Shown piece by piece: positions 7,624 to 15,563 of a DNA stretch of 64,000 nt. This stretch comes from Catellatospora paridis (GTDB lineage: Bacteria; Actinomycetota; Actinomycetes; Mycobacteriales; Micromonosporaceae). Within the stretch, counting starts at the first letter, position 1. Each line of letters starts with the position of its first letter. The DNA is taken from NCBI RefSeq assembly GCF_009720365.1, contig NZ_ML769317.1, positions 216,474 to 280,473 of the forward strand, written 5' to 3'. A program made the position numbers and the translations under genes. A model generated the notes under the pieces. The model was given only the letters and a program-made list of their open reading frames with translations. It did not search any database and was not told the DNA's origin.

Positions 7624-9423
7624 ATGGACAGCGCCCCCGACTTCGACGACCGGACCGACATCGACAACGCCGACCGGGGCTTCGTCGCCGCCCTGACCCC
7701 AGGTGTCGTCACCGCTGCCGACGGACGGGTCGTGTGGGACGCCGACGCGTGGTCCTTCCTCGACGACGAGTGCCCGGACACGGCGAACCCGAGCCTGTGG
7801 CGGCAGAGCCGGCTGTGCGCCCGCCAGGGCCTGTACGAGGTCACCGAGGGCATCTACCAGGTACGCGGCCTCGACATCTCGAACATGACCATCGTCGAGG
7901 GCGACACCGGAATCATCGTCATCGACCCGCTGCTCAGCGTAGAGACCGCCGCGGCGGCGCTCGGCCTGTACCGTGCCCACCGCGGCGACCGCCCCGTCAC
8001 CGCACTGGTCTACTCGCACTCCCACGCCGATCACTTCGGCGGCGCCGCCGGCGTCACCGACGGCAACGTCCCGATCCTCGCGCCGGTCGGCTTCATGGAG
8101 CACGCCGTCGCGGAGAACGTGTACGCCGGCACGGCGATGACCCGCCGGGCCGGGTTCATGTACGGCGCGACGCTGCCGGTCGGCCCGACCGGGCAGATCG
8201 GCTTCGGGCTGGGCAATGCCACCTCGTCCGGGACCGTGTCGCTGTTCCCGCCCACGATCGACGTCACGCACACCGGGCAGCAGGAGACCCTCGACGGCGT
8301 GCGGATCGTGTTCCAGCTGACGCCGGGCACCGAGGCGCCGTCGGAGATGAACTTCCTGTTCCCCGACCACCGCGCCCTGTGCCTGGCCGAGAACGCCACA
8401 CACACCATGCACAACGTGCTGACCCTGCGCGGTGCGCTGGTCCGCGACGCCCGGATCTGGTCGCGTTACCTGACCGAGGCGATCACCATGTTCGACGGCG
8501 CGGCCGACGTCGTGTTCGCCTCGCACCACTGGCCCACCTGGGGCCAGGACAACATGGCCCGATACCTGACCGAGCAGCGTGACCTGTACGCCTACCTGCA
8601 CGACCAGACGCTGCGGCTGGCCAACCAGGGCCACACCGGCGCCGAGATCGCCGAGATGATCCAGCTGCCGCCGGCACTGGACGCGGCGTGGCACGGACGC
8701 GGCTACTACGGGTCGGTGTCGCACAACGTCAAGGCCGTCTACCAGCGCTACCTCGGCTGGTTCGACGGCAACCCGGCCAATCTGTGGCAGCACCCGCCGG
8801 TCGAGACCGCCAAACGCTACGTCGACTGCTTCGGCGGCCTCGACGCCGTCCTGGCCAAGGCACGCGACTACGTCGACGCCGGGGACCTGCGATTCGCCGC
8901 GCAGCTGCTGCAGCACGCCGTGTTCGCCGACCCCGACCACGGCGGTGCGAAGGAACTGCTCGCGCAGGCGTACGAGAAGCTCGGCCACGGCGCGGAGAAC
9001 GGCATCTGGCGCAACTTCTACCTCACCGGCGCGCAGGAGCTGCGCCACGGACCCGACGTCACCCCGGTGGACCTCGGCGGCGGCATGGCCGCGGTGCTGT
9101 CCATCGAGCAGATCTTCGACACCCTGGCGATCCGGGTCGACGCGCCGAAGGCCTGGCACGACACCATCACCGTCGACTGGGCGTTCACCGACCTGGGCCA
9201 GTCGTACCGCACCACGCTGCGCAACGGGGTGCTCGTCCAGCAGCAGAACCCGCCCGCCGGGCAGCCCGACCTCAGCCTCACCCTGACCAAGCCGCAACTG
9301 CTGGGCATGCTGGCCGGCAAGGGCCTCGGCGGCATCGCACACGACGGCGATCTCAGCGCTCTGCAGCGAATGCAGGGCTACCTCGACGCGCCCGACCCGC
9401 GGTTCGCGATCGTGACGCCCTGA
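7624..9423 (+). CDS. Alkyl sulfatase, metallo-beta-lactamase fold (SdsA/BDS1-like)
   Basis: 599 residues. The start ATG has GGAGG 7 nt upstream. The zinc-binding motif SHSHADH gives H132, H134, D136 and H137. A second metal region includes the glutamates of GTEAPSEMNF and CLAENATHTMHN. The later helical part (about 350-470) matches the dimerisation domain of this family, and the last ~120 residues (RVDAPKAWHDTITVDWAFTD onward) match the SCP2-like C-terminal domain that sequesters hydrophobic chains. Such enzymes hydrolyse primary or secondary alkyl sulfates to alcohol and sulfate. Unlike Pseudomonas SdsA1, no signal peptide is visible, so a cytoplasmic enzyme acting after uptake is likely. 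Zinc ligands and domain order make the assignment strong. The alkyl chain preference is unknown. Confidence 0.92.
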   Translation: MDSAPDFDDRTDIDNADRGFVAALTPGVVTAADGRVVWDADAWSFLDDECPDTANPSLWRQSRLCARQGLYEVTEGIYQVRGLDISNMTIVEGDTGIIVIDPLLSVETAAAALGLYRAHRGDRPVTALVYSHSHADHFGGAAGVTDGNVPILAPVGFMEHAVAENVYAGTAMTRRAGFMYGATLPVGPTGQIGFGLGNATSSGTVSLFPPTIDVTHTGQQETLDGVRIVFQLTPGTEAPSEMNFLFPDHRALCLAENATHTMHNVLTLRGALVRDARIWSRYLTEAITMFDGAADVVFASHHWPTWGQDNMARYLTEQRDLYAYLHDQTLRLANQGHTGAEIAEMIQLPPALDAAWHGRGYYGSVSHNVKAVYQRYLGWFDGNPANLWQHPPVETAKRYVDCFGGLDAVLAKARDYVDAGDLRFAAQLLQHAVFADPDHGGAKELLAQAYEKLGHGAENGIWRNFYLTGAQELRHGPDVTPVDLGGGMAAVLSIEQIFDTLAIRVDAPKAWHDTITVDWAFTDLGQSYRTTLRNGVLVQQQNPPAGQPDLSLTLTKPQLLGMLAGKGLGGIAHDGDLSALQRMQGYLDAPDPRFAIVTP

Positions 9424-9631
9424 CCGAGCCGCACCGAGGGACGCGGCAATGACCGCCCGCTGAGCGGGACAAGCGGCAGTGGGACCGAGCATCGGCACGG
9501 GGGCAGGTGTCTCGGGCAGGCGACTGCCCGGGCCCGGCCTGTCACCGGCGTTCCCACTGGAGGCCTGCGGAGGCCTCACGTGATGGCGCATACTCTCCCC
9601 GCTGCACCAAGCGGAAGGGACCAGGTCACCG

Positions 9632-10624
9632 ATGCTGGACGTGCTGGGGCTCGACCCCACCGACGAGAGCGTCTACCGGGCACTGCTCGGACGGCCCAAC
9701 TCCACCACGACGCTGCTGTCGGACCTGCTCGCCGCACCCCAGGCCGACGTCGACAAGGCCCTGTCCCGCCTGGTCGAGTGGGGCCTGGCGATCAGGTCGC
9801 CCGGAGAGCAGTTCACCGCCACGCCGCCGGCCATGGCCCTCGGCGCACTCATCAGCCGGCACCGAGACCGGCTGCGCACGGCCGAACAGGCACTGGTGAG
9901 TTTCGCCGAGCAACACCGCGCGGCCGTGACCGGACGCGACATCAACGACCTGATCGAAGTCGTCACCGGCGTCGACGCCATCCGCCACCGCTTCCTGCAG
10001 GTGCAGCAGGCAGCCCGTACGCAGGTCCGCAGTTTCATCACCGCGCCGTTCGTCGCCGTGCCGCCCGAGCAGAACTCGGCCGAACCCGCGGCCATCGGCC
10101 GCGGCGTGCAATTCCGGGCGGTGCTCGACCGGGCCGTGCTCGCCGAGCCGGGCATCGTCGCCGACGCCATCGCATCGCTGCGCAACGGCGTGCAACTGCG
10201 GGTCGCCGATCAGCTGCCGATGAAGCTGGTGCTGGCCGACGCCGACCTCGGCCTCGTCCCGCTCGCTCTCACCCCGGCAGGCGAGCCCGGGGCGGTGCTG
10301 CTGCACCGCAGCGGACTGCTGGACGCGCTGGACGCGCTGTTCGAGACGGTGTGGCATGCCGCTCACCCGCTCAAGCTGACGAGCAACGACGGCGAACCCG
10401 AGACCGTCGCCGAGTCCGGCCCGCAGGGCCCGACCGATCTCGACCGCAGAATCCTCACCCTGCTGCTTGCCGGGCTGACCGATCAGACGGCTGCGGCACA
10501 GCTGGGTCTGTCACCACGCACGCTGCACCGGCGCCTGCGCAATCTCATGGACATCGCCGGCGTCCAGACCCGGATGCAGCTCGGTGGTTACGCCACCCGA
10601 CGAGGCTGGGTCGACGCGCACTGA
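9632..10624 (+). CDS. LuxR-type response regulator with TrmB-like N terminus
   Basis: 330 residues. The N-terminal ~70 residues form a winged-helix-like TrmB/MarR domain (LDPTDESVYRALLGRPNSTTTLLSDLL). A middle domain of unknown ligand follows, and the C terminus is a GerE/LuxR helix-turn-helix (LTLLLAGLTDQTAAAQLGLSPRTLHRRLRNLMDIAGVQTRMQLG). No phospho-acceptor receiver domain is present, so activity is probably set by a ligand or by another protein. This domain pair is common in actinobacteria. It lies 208 bp after the sulfatase gene and converges with the subtilase gene, separated by a strong terminator. Whether it regulates the catabolic cluster or the protease is not evident. Confidence 0.85.
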   Translation: MLDVLGLDPTDESVYRALLGRPNSTTTLLSDLLAAPQADVDKALSRLVEWGLAIRSPGEQFTATPPAMALGALISRHRDRLRTAEQALVSFAEQHRAAVTGRDINDLIEVVTGVDAIRHRFLQVQQAARTQVRSFITAPFVAVPPEQNSAEPAAIGRGVQFRAVLDRAVLAEPGIVADAIASLRNGVQLRVADQLPMKLVLADADLGLVPLALTPAGEPGAVLLHRSGLLDALDALFETVWHAAHPLKLTSNDGEPETVAESGPQGPTDLDRRILTLLLAGLTDQTAAAQLGLSPRTLHRRLRNLMDIAGVQTRMQLGGYATRRGWVDAH

Positions 10625-10651
10625 CCGTGGTGCCTTCCAAGTTGGATCAAG

Positions 10652-10697
10652 AAAGGACACCCTTGAGGGAGGGGGAGCTCCGTCAAGAGTGTCCTTT
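10652..10697. terminator. Bidirectional terminator between convergent genes
   Basis: A 15-bp stem with one mismatch (10652-10666 with 10683-10697) and a 16-nt loop, in the 88-bp gap between the LuxR-type gene and the convergent subtilase gene. The outer AAAGG/CCTTT gives an A-run and U-run in both directions. Confidence 0.85.
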
Positions 10698-10712
10698 CGC
10701 TTCTCGGCTACG

Positions 10713-13700
10713 TCAGAAACGCAGAATGGCGTGCGTCTTGCCGGAGCCGTCCATGGCGATGCCGTAGACGACGAACCCGCCGTCGTCGGTCACGTCCGCC
10801 GCCTCGGACAGCCACCACTGATCGGTGCCGAGCATGGCCGACAGGTCCCAGATCCGGCCCTGCGGGTCCCACGCGACGACGTGCGGCTCGTATGGCTCGA
10901 CGTCGGCCTCGCCGATGATCCAGCCGGAGGCGTTGATGCCGACCGCCTTCGAGTGCAGCCCGAAGTCGGGCAGGCGGCGCATACCTGCTTCAACGGTCCA
11001 GATCGCGGCCCGGTTGCCGCTCTCGCCGACCGCCGTGCCCGCGTCGTTGATCTCGACGAGGAAGCTGTGCTCGCCCGCGGCCGCCGGCCCGATCCGGTGC
11101 ACGTTGCCGGCAGCGTCCCAGCGGACCGCGGTCTGCCAGCCGCCGGCGTCCATCGACACACCGACGGCCGTGCCGCTGTTGTTGATCGCGTACGGCTCGG
11201 TCAGCTCCGGGTTCGCGGACAGGTGCGGCAGCTTCACCATGCCGCCCTGCTCGGTCCACCGGAACCCTTCGTAGTGCCAGTACCAGTCGGCGTTTTCGGT
11301 CACCGCCGTCACGGACCCGACCACGGCGCCCGCGTCGTTGACGCCATAGCCGATGCCGTAGAGGGCGTCCGGCCGCCACGACGGCAGCTGCAGCTCGGTC
11401 ACCGTGCCGTCGGCGTGGAAGACGGCCGGCAGCGTCGGCGTGTGGATGTACTCGGAGAACCCGGCGCCGTCACCGTGGTTGTTGAGCCCGAAGATATGGC
11501 CGCTCTGGTCGGGGTACGCCTTGACACCGCCCGCCTTCGTCCAGCGGGAGGGCCTGGAGACCGAGTCGACCTGCGTGGATCCCGCCACGACGCCGTCGAT
11601 CGCGGTGAACGCGGCGAACGGGCCGAACTCCTCGGCCACCCGCACCGTCGGGCCGTGCACCGCCTCGATGGTGACGCCGGCCATGCCGACCACGGCTCCG
11701 TCGGTGTTCACCAGATCCAGATCGCCGTGGAGCCGCCGGCCGGCCGGAGCCGTGCCGGTCGCGGTGACCTCCGCGGTGACGGTCTTCGTCTCGCCGCGCG
11801 CCAGTGCCAGCGGAGCGGCGAACGTGGTGGTCACGGTGCCCATCGACGGGGTGCTCATCTCGTCGGTGTAGTCGAACTCGGTGGAGCCGGCGGGAACGGA
11901 GTACCCGTCGATCCAGACCGCGTAGTAGCCGGCCGGCGGGTTGTCGATGACGACCTCCTCCTCGGAGTCGCCGTCGGCGCTCTGCCCGAGCACGACGCCG
12001 TTGGCCATGACGATCAGGTCGAGGTCGGCTGCCTTGTCCGACGGATTGCCGATCCGTGCCCTGAAACGGCCCGTGCCGAACGGCACGATCACCTGGTACA
12101 GGTGCTGCTGCTGGTCGGCGACGGACGGCCGCTCGGTGCGGCGGCTGCTCAGCGGCGAGGTCGACGCGGCGAGCTGCAGCGCGCCCAGATTGTTGATGAC
12201 CTGCCAGCTGACCGGGCTGGGCGAGTGCATCTCCAGGGTGCCCAGTGCCGCTTCGGCCTTGGCATCGGCGCCGAAGACGTTCACGGCGAGCCGGTAGCCG
12301 CTGCTGGCGGTCGGCGAGGTGCGGGAGGATTCGACCGTGATCTCCCAGACGCCGGGCAGCGGGTCCTTGAAGTTGCGGACGTTGGGGTTGCAGCCCTGCG
12401 CGTCCATGTTCGTGTAGCAGCCGTCCTCCACCGCGACGCCGTACGGGTGCTGCGCGACGAACCGGACCCGGTCGCCGGCGTCCACGCCGTCGAGCTTGAC
12501 CTGCAGGCTACGGGTCTTCTCGGGCACCGTCACCAGGTAGGACTCGGACTGGGCCTTGTCGATCCGGCCGCTGTGCGTGCGGGTGTACGACGGCGCGGCG
12601 AGCTCGTCGGCGACCGCGACGGTAGCCATCATCCGGGCGTCGACGCCCTTGGTCGCCGGGTCGTCGAGCAGCATGATGGCGCTGTGCACGCCGTTGCCCT
12701 TCGGGCGCACCCAGACCAGCACCGGCATGGGCTTGTTCAGCGGCAGCAACACGATGTCGCTGAACGCCTTGAACGTGCCGTCGTCGCCGGTCCAGCTGAT
12801 CCGGTGCAGGGCGGCCCGGTCCGGGCCGGTGGTACGGGTGACCATGACCTTCTGCAGCAAGGGGATCGCGCCACCGCAGCGGTGGTAGAGCCCCGCGCCC
12901 CGGTCGGGCGTGGTCAGGTACGGCGAGATCGCGGTGCAGACCGGCGCGTCGATGGTGTACGTGCTGGTGGCCAGGCCGCCTTCGGCCAGTGCCCGCCAGG
13001 CGCGTGCGACGTCGAGCAGGCCGTTGCCCTGCTCGTGGGCGGCCACGCCGGGCAGGAACCGGGCGCTGTCGTAGACGGCGGCGCGCAGTTTGGCGGGCTT
13101 GGCGTCGACGTTGGTCGCCTTGGCGGCCGACAGCAGCAGCGCCGCCGCGCCGGCGGCCTGCGGGGAGGCCATCGAGGTGCCGTTGAACATGCTGTAGCCC
13201 GGCGGCAGTTCGTAGCCGACCCCGGTGACCGGCGCGCCGGGCAGCCAGGTCGGGGTGGTGCTGACCGCTGCGCCCGGGGCGACGATGTCGGGTTTGAAGC
13301 CGCCGTCTTCGCGGGGGCCGCGGGAGGAGAAGCCGAAGATGCCCATCTTGGTCTTGACGTCGCTCCCGTAGTCGGCGGCCCAGGTGTCGCTGGACACCGA
13401 GGCGCCGACCGCGACCGCGTCGGTCGCCACGGCCGGGTCGCCGATGGTGTTCAGGCCTGGTCCGGAGTTGCCCGCGGACAGGAACAGCTGCACGCCGAAG
13501 TCGTTGATGAGCGTGTTGTACAGGTAGGCGCGGGCGTTGGCCCCGTCGTTGAGCGCGGGCAGGCCGCCGATGGACATGTTGACGACGTCGACGCCGCGGT
13601 TGACGACGAGGTCGATCATGCCTTCGGTGAGGGCGACGGCCGTGCAGCCCCCGCTCCAGGTGCAGGCCCGCGACGAGACGATCTTCGCGCCGGGGGCGGC

Positions 13701-14876
13701 GCCGTTCATCTTCCCGCCGAACAGGCTGCGGCCGGCGGCGATGCCGGCGACGTGGGTGCCGTGTGCACTTTCGGGCAGGCCGATGCTGACGAAGTCGGCG
13801 GTGCCCTCCCGCCCGGCTGGGGCCAGGTCGACGCCGAGCCGGTACTCGACCGTGAACGGCATCGACTCGTTGATCGCCGTGGCCGGGTCGTCGGTGCCGA
13901 ACCGGCCCGCCTTGTGCTCCTCACGGAACGGCCGCAGCAACGGCTCGTCGGTGAAGTCGCGGTCGTTGTCGACGTCGACCCAGATCGCCTTGTCACTGGG
14001 ACGGAACAGCACCGTGAACGAGTCCCAGTCGTCGCCGTCACGGTTCACATCACCGTTGACGTCGTTCGGGCCCGCAGTGGCGTACTCGTAGAACGTGGCG
14101 ACGCGGTACTCGCCGGCGGCCGGCGCTACGTAGGTGCGCCACTCGAACTCGAACTCCGTCGTGGCGGTGACCGTGGCGGACATCTCCAGCCAGGTGTTGT
14201 CACCCTCGGTGAGGGGGTCGGTGGCGGTCACCCAGTCGACGATCTTGCGCTCGCCCGTGGTGGTGGTGGCCAGTGCCGGGTGGTCGAGGTCCACTCCGGA
14301 GTCCAGGATGCCGATGGTGACGCCGCGGCCGTCCCACGTGCGGTGGTCGGCGACGAAGTCCACGGCACCGGTCTCGTGCGTGGGCAGGTACGGGTTGGCC
14401 GCCGGGGTCTTCGCGCCGGGCGCCTTGGCGGTGCCGCCGTTGTGCCGCCCCTCCGTGGCCGGAACCGGGTCGGCGAGCTTGATCTCCTCGTCGAGGTCGA
14501 CGGCGAGCACCGAGCCCTTCTGGGCCACGGTGTCGACGGCGCCGACGGGCAGGCTCGCCCGCAGGTAGCCGACCTTCGGCTGGGCCGAGGCGACGACGCC
14601 GCCGGACGCCTCGACGGCCTTGCGAGCGGCGTCGAACTGGCCGGGGGCGACGGCCACCATGGTGGTGACCTTCTTCTTGCCGTCCCGTACGGCCTTGACC
14701 AGCAGATCCCGGTCGTGTGAGCCGAGTTTGTCCTTCTTGGAGAAGCCCGGGCCTTTGAGCGCGCCGGGCGGAGCAGGTGAGGGTTTCGGCGCGGCGCTCG
14801 CCGCCGGCGCGATGGCCAGCAATGCCATCGTCGTGAGCAGAGCCGTGCTCAGTCGGCCGAGTTTGTGTGGGGACAT
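10713..14876 (-). CDS. Secreted subtilisin-family protease with C-terminal HAF-type repeats
   Basis: 1387 residues. The Sec signal is residues 1-28, ending ASAAP. An inhibitor-like propeptide spans about 55-135. The S8 triad is D192 (IGILDSGVDLDHP), H372 (SAHGTHVAGIAAG) and S568 (NGTSMASPQ). The 180-residue Asp-His spacing is far wider than in subtilisin (about 30) and recalls tripeptidyl-peptidase-II-like members. It contains an Asp-rich stretch (NDVNGDVNRDGDDWD) that may bind calcium. Beta-sandwich domains follow to about 1140. The last ~240 residues carry repeats of the type INNSGTAVGVSMDAGG / INDAGTAVGESG, the HAF-like repeats of secreted proteins. The product is an extracellular endo- or tripeptidase (inference from signal and fold). 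Confidence 0.93.
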   Translation of the reverse strand: MSPHKLGRLSTALLTTMALLAIAPAASAAPKPSPAPPGALKGPGFSKKDKLGSHDRDLLVKAVRDGKKKVTTMVAVAPGQFDAARKAVEASGGVVASAQPKVGYLRASLPVGAVDTVAQKGSVLAVDLDEEIKLADPVPATEGRHNGGTAKAPGAKTPAANPYLPTHETGAVDFVADHRTWDGRGVTIGILDSGVDLDHPALATTTTGERKIVDWVTATDPLTEGDNTWLEMSATVTATTEFEFEWRTYVAPAAGEYRVATFYEYATAGPNDVNGDVNRDGDDWDSFTVLFRPSDKAIWVDVDNDRDFTDEPLLRPFREEHKAGRFGTDDPATAINESMPFTVEYRLGVDLAPAGREGTADFVSIGLPESAHGTHVAGIAAGRSLFGGKMNGAAPGAKIVSSRACTWSGGCTAVALTEGMIDLVVNRGVDVVNMSIGGLPALNDGANARAYLYNTLINDFGVQLFLSAGNSGPGLNTIGDPAVATDAVAVGASVSSDTWAADYGSDVKTKMGIFGFSSRGPREDGGFKPDIVAPGAAVSTTPTWLPGAPVTGVGYELPPGYSMFNGTSMASPQAAGAAALLLSAAKATNVDAKPAKLRAAVYDSARFLPGVAAHEQGNGLLDVARAWRALAEGGLATSTYTIDAPVCTAISPYLTTPDRGAGLYHRCGGAIPLLQKVMVTRTTGPDRAALHRISWTGDDGTFKAFSDIVLLPLNKPMPVLVWVRPKGNGVHSAIMLLDDPATKGVDARMMATVAVADELAAPSYTRTHSGRIDKAQSESYLVTVPEKTRSLQVKLDGVDAGDRVRFVAQHPYGVAVEDGCYTNMDAQGCNPNVRNFKDPLPGVWEITVESSRTSPTASSGYRLAVNVFGADAKAEAALGTLEMHSPSPVSWQVINNLGALQLAASTSPLSSRRTERPSVADQQQHLYQVIVPFGTGRFRARIGNPSDKAADLDLIVMANGVVLGQSADGDSEEEVVIDNPPAGYYAVWIDGYSVPAGSTEFDYTDEMSTPSMGTVTTTFAAPLALARGETKTVTAEVTATGTAPAGRRLHGDLDLVNTDGAVVGMAGVTIEAVHGPTVRVAEEFGPFAAFTAIDGVVAGSTQVDSVSRPSRWTKAGGVKAYPDQSGHIFGLNNHGDGAGFSEYIHTPTLPAVFHADGTVTELQLPSWRPDALYGIGYGVNDAGAVVGSVTAVTENADWYWHYEGFRWTEQGGMVKLPHLSANPELTEPYAINNSGTAVGVSMDAGGWQTAVRWDAAGNVHRIGPAAAGEHSFLVEINDAGTAVGESGNRAAIWTVEAGMRRLPDFGLHSKAVGINASGWIIGEADVEPYEPHVVAWDPQGRIWDLSAMLGTDQWWLSEAADVTDDGGFVVYGIAMDGSGKTHAILRF

Positions 14877-15035
14877 GCTTCGGCAGCCTCATCGTGCCGC
14901 CTGGCCTTGGCAAGATCTTCTCGTGGCGAGGTTCTGCCGTGGCAACGGTTCGCCAACTTGCCGCGCCCGCTGTTGCCCGGCTCGGTCACCTCGACTCGTC
15001 GCCGCCCACGACGAAAGGCCCGGACCGACCTGCGC

Positions 15036-15428
15036 TCACGGCAGATTGAGCTGCCAGGACACGCCGAAGCGGTCGTTGACCCAGCCGAAGCGGGTGCTGA
15101 AGCCGTAGTGGGACAGCGGCATGAGCACCCCGCCGCCGTCGGAGAGTGCCGCGTACAGGCGGGTGATTTCGGCGTCGTCTTTGCACTGCACGAACAGCGA
15201 CAGCGACGGGGTGAAGGTGAAGCCGTGTTTCACGGAGCTGTCACTGCACAGCACCCGCTGCCCGGCCACCCTGAACTCGGCCAGCTGTATGCCGGCGTTC
15301 TCCCCTTGGTGCGGCGTCACGGTGAGGATCTCGCCGTCGTCGAACCGGGAGACGTAGAAGTTCATGGCCTCGGCGGCGGAGCCTTCGAACATCAGGAACG
15401 GGGTGAGCGTGGTGCCGGCAGCGGTCAT
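15036..15428 (-). CDS. VOC superfamily protein, PhnB / 3-demethylubiquinone methyltransferase-like
   Basis: 130 residues. The fold markers are LTPFLMFEGSAAEAMNFYVS at the start, FTFTPSLSLFVQCKDDAEI in the middle, and STRFGWVNDRFGVSWQLN at the end. These match the PhnB-like branch of the vicinal-oxygen-chelate family. The branch has no settled reaction; members are often wrongly named demethylubiquinone methyltransferases. The ATG is only 6 nt after a near-consensus -10 box, so the mRNA is predicted to be leaderless and no Shine-Dalgarno is needed. It is monocistronic, followed by the divergent region of the subtilase gene. Confidence 0.85.
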   Translation of the reverse strand: MTAAGTTLTPFLMFEGSAAEAMNFYVSRFDDGEILTVTPHQGENAGIQLAEFRVAGQRVLCSDSSVKHGFTFTPSLSLFVQCKDDAEITRLYAALSDGGGVLMPLSHYGFSTRFGWVNDRFGVSWQLNLP

Positions 15429-15434
15429 GACCTG

Positions 15435-15464
15435 ACGTTAGGCAAGCAATCACTTGCCTGTCAA
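15435..15464 (-). promoter_or_regulatory. Near-consensus leaderless promoter with operator filling the spacer
   Basis: Read on the minus strand: TTGACA (15459-15464), 18-bp spacer, TAACGT (15435-15440), then 6 nt to the ATG at 15428. The spacer is exactly an inverted repeat, GGCAAG-N6-CTTGCC (15441-15458; 7-bp arms if the flanking A/T pair is counted). A repressor bound here would block RNA polymerase fully. No dedicated regulator gene is adjacent. Confidence 0.8.
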
Positions 15465-15563
15465 CGTGGCACATCGGCTCACCTCCCGTCGGCCCATGCG
15501 TCAGCTGTCAGTCTGGCAGCCCGCCGTCAGGTCGCGGTGGCATACGGGGCCAGCCGCCACCGG

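Noticed and set aside
10584..14720. 1378-codon plus-strand open frame
   Set aside because: Antisense shadow of the subtilase gene, which has a signal peptide, catalytic triad and proper start.
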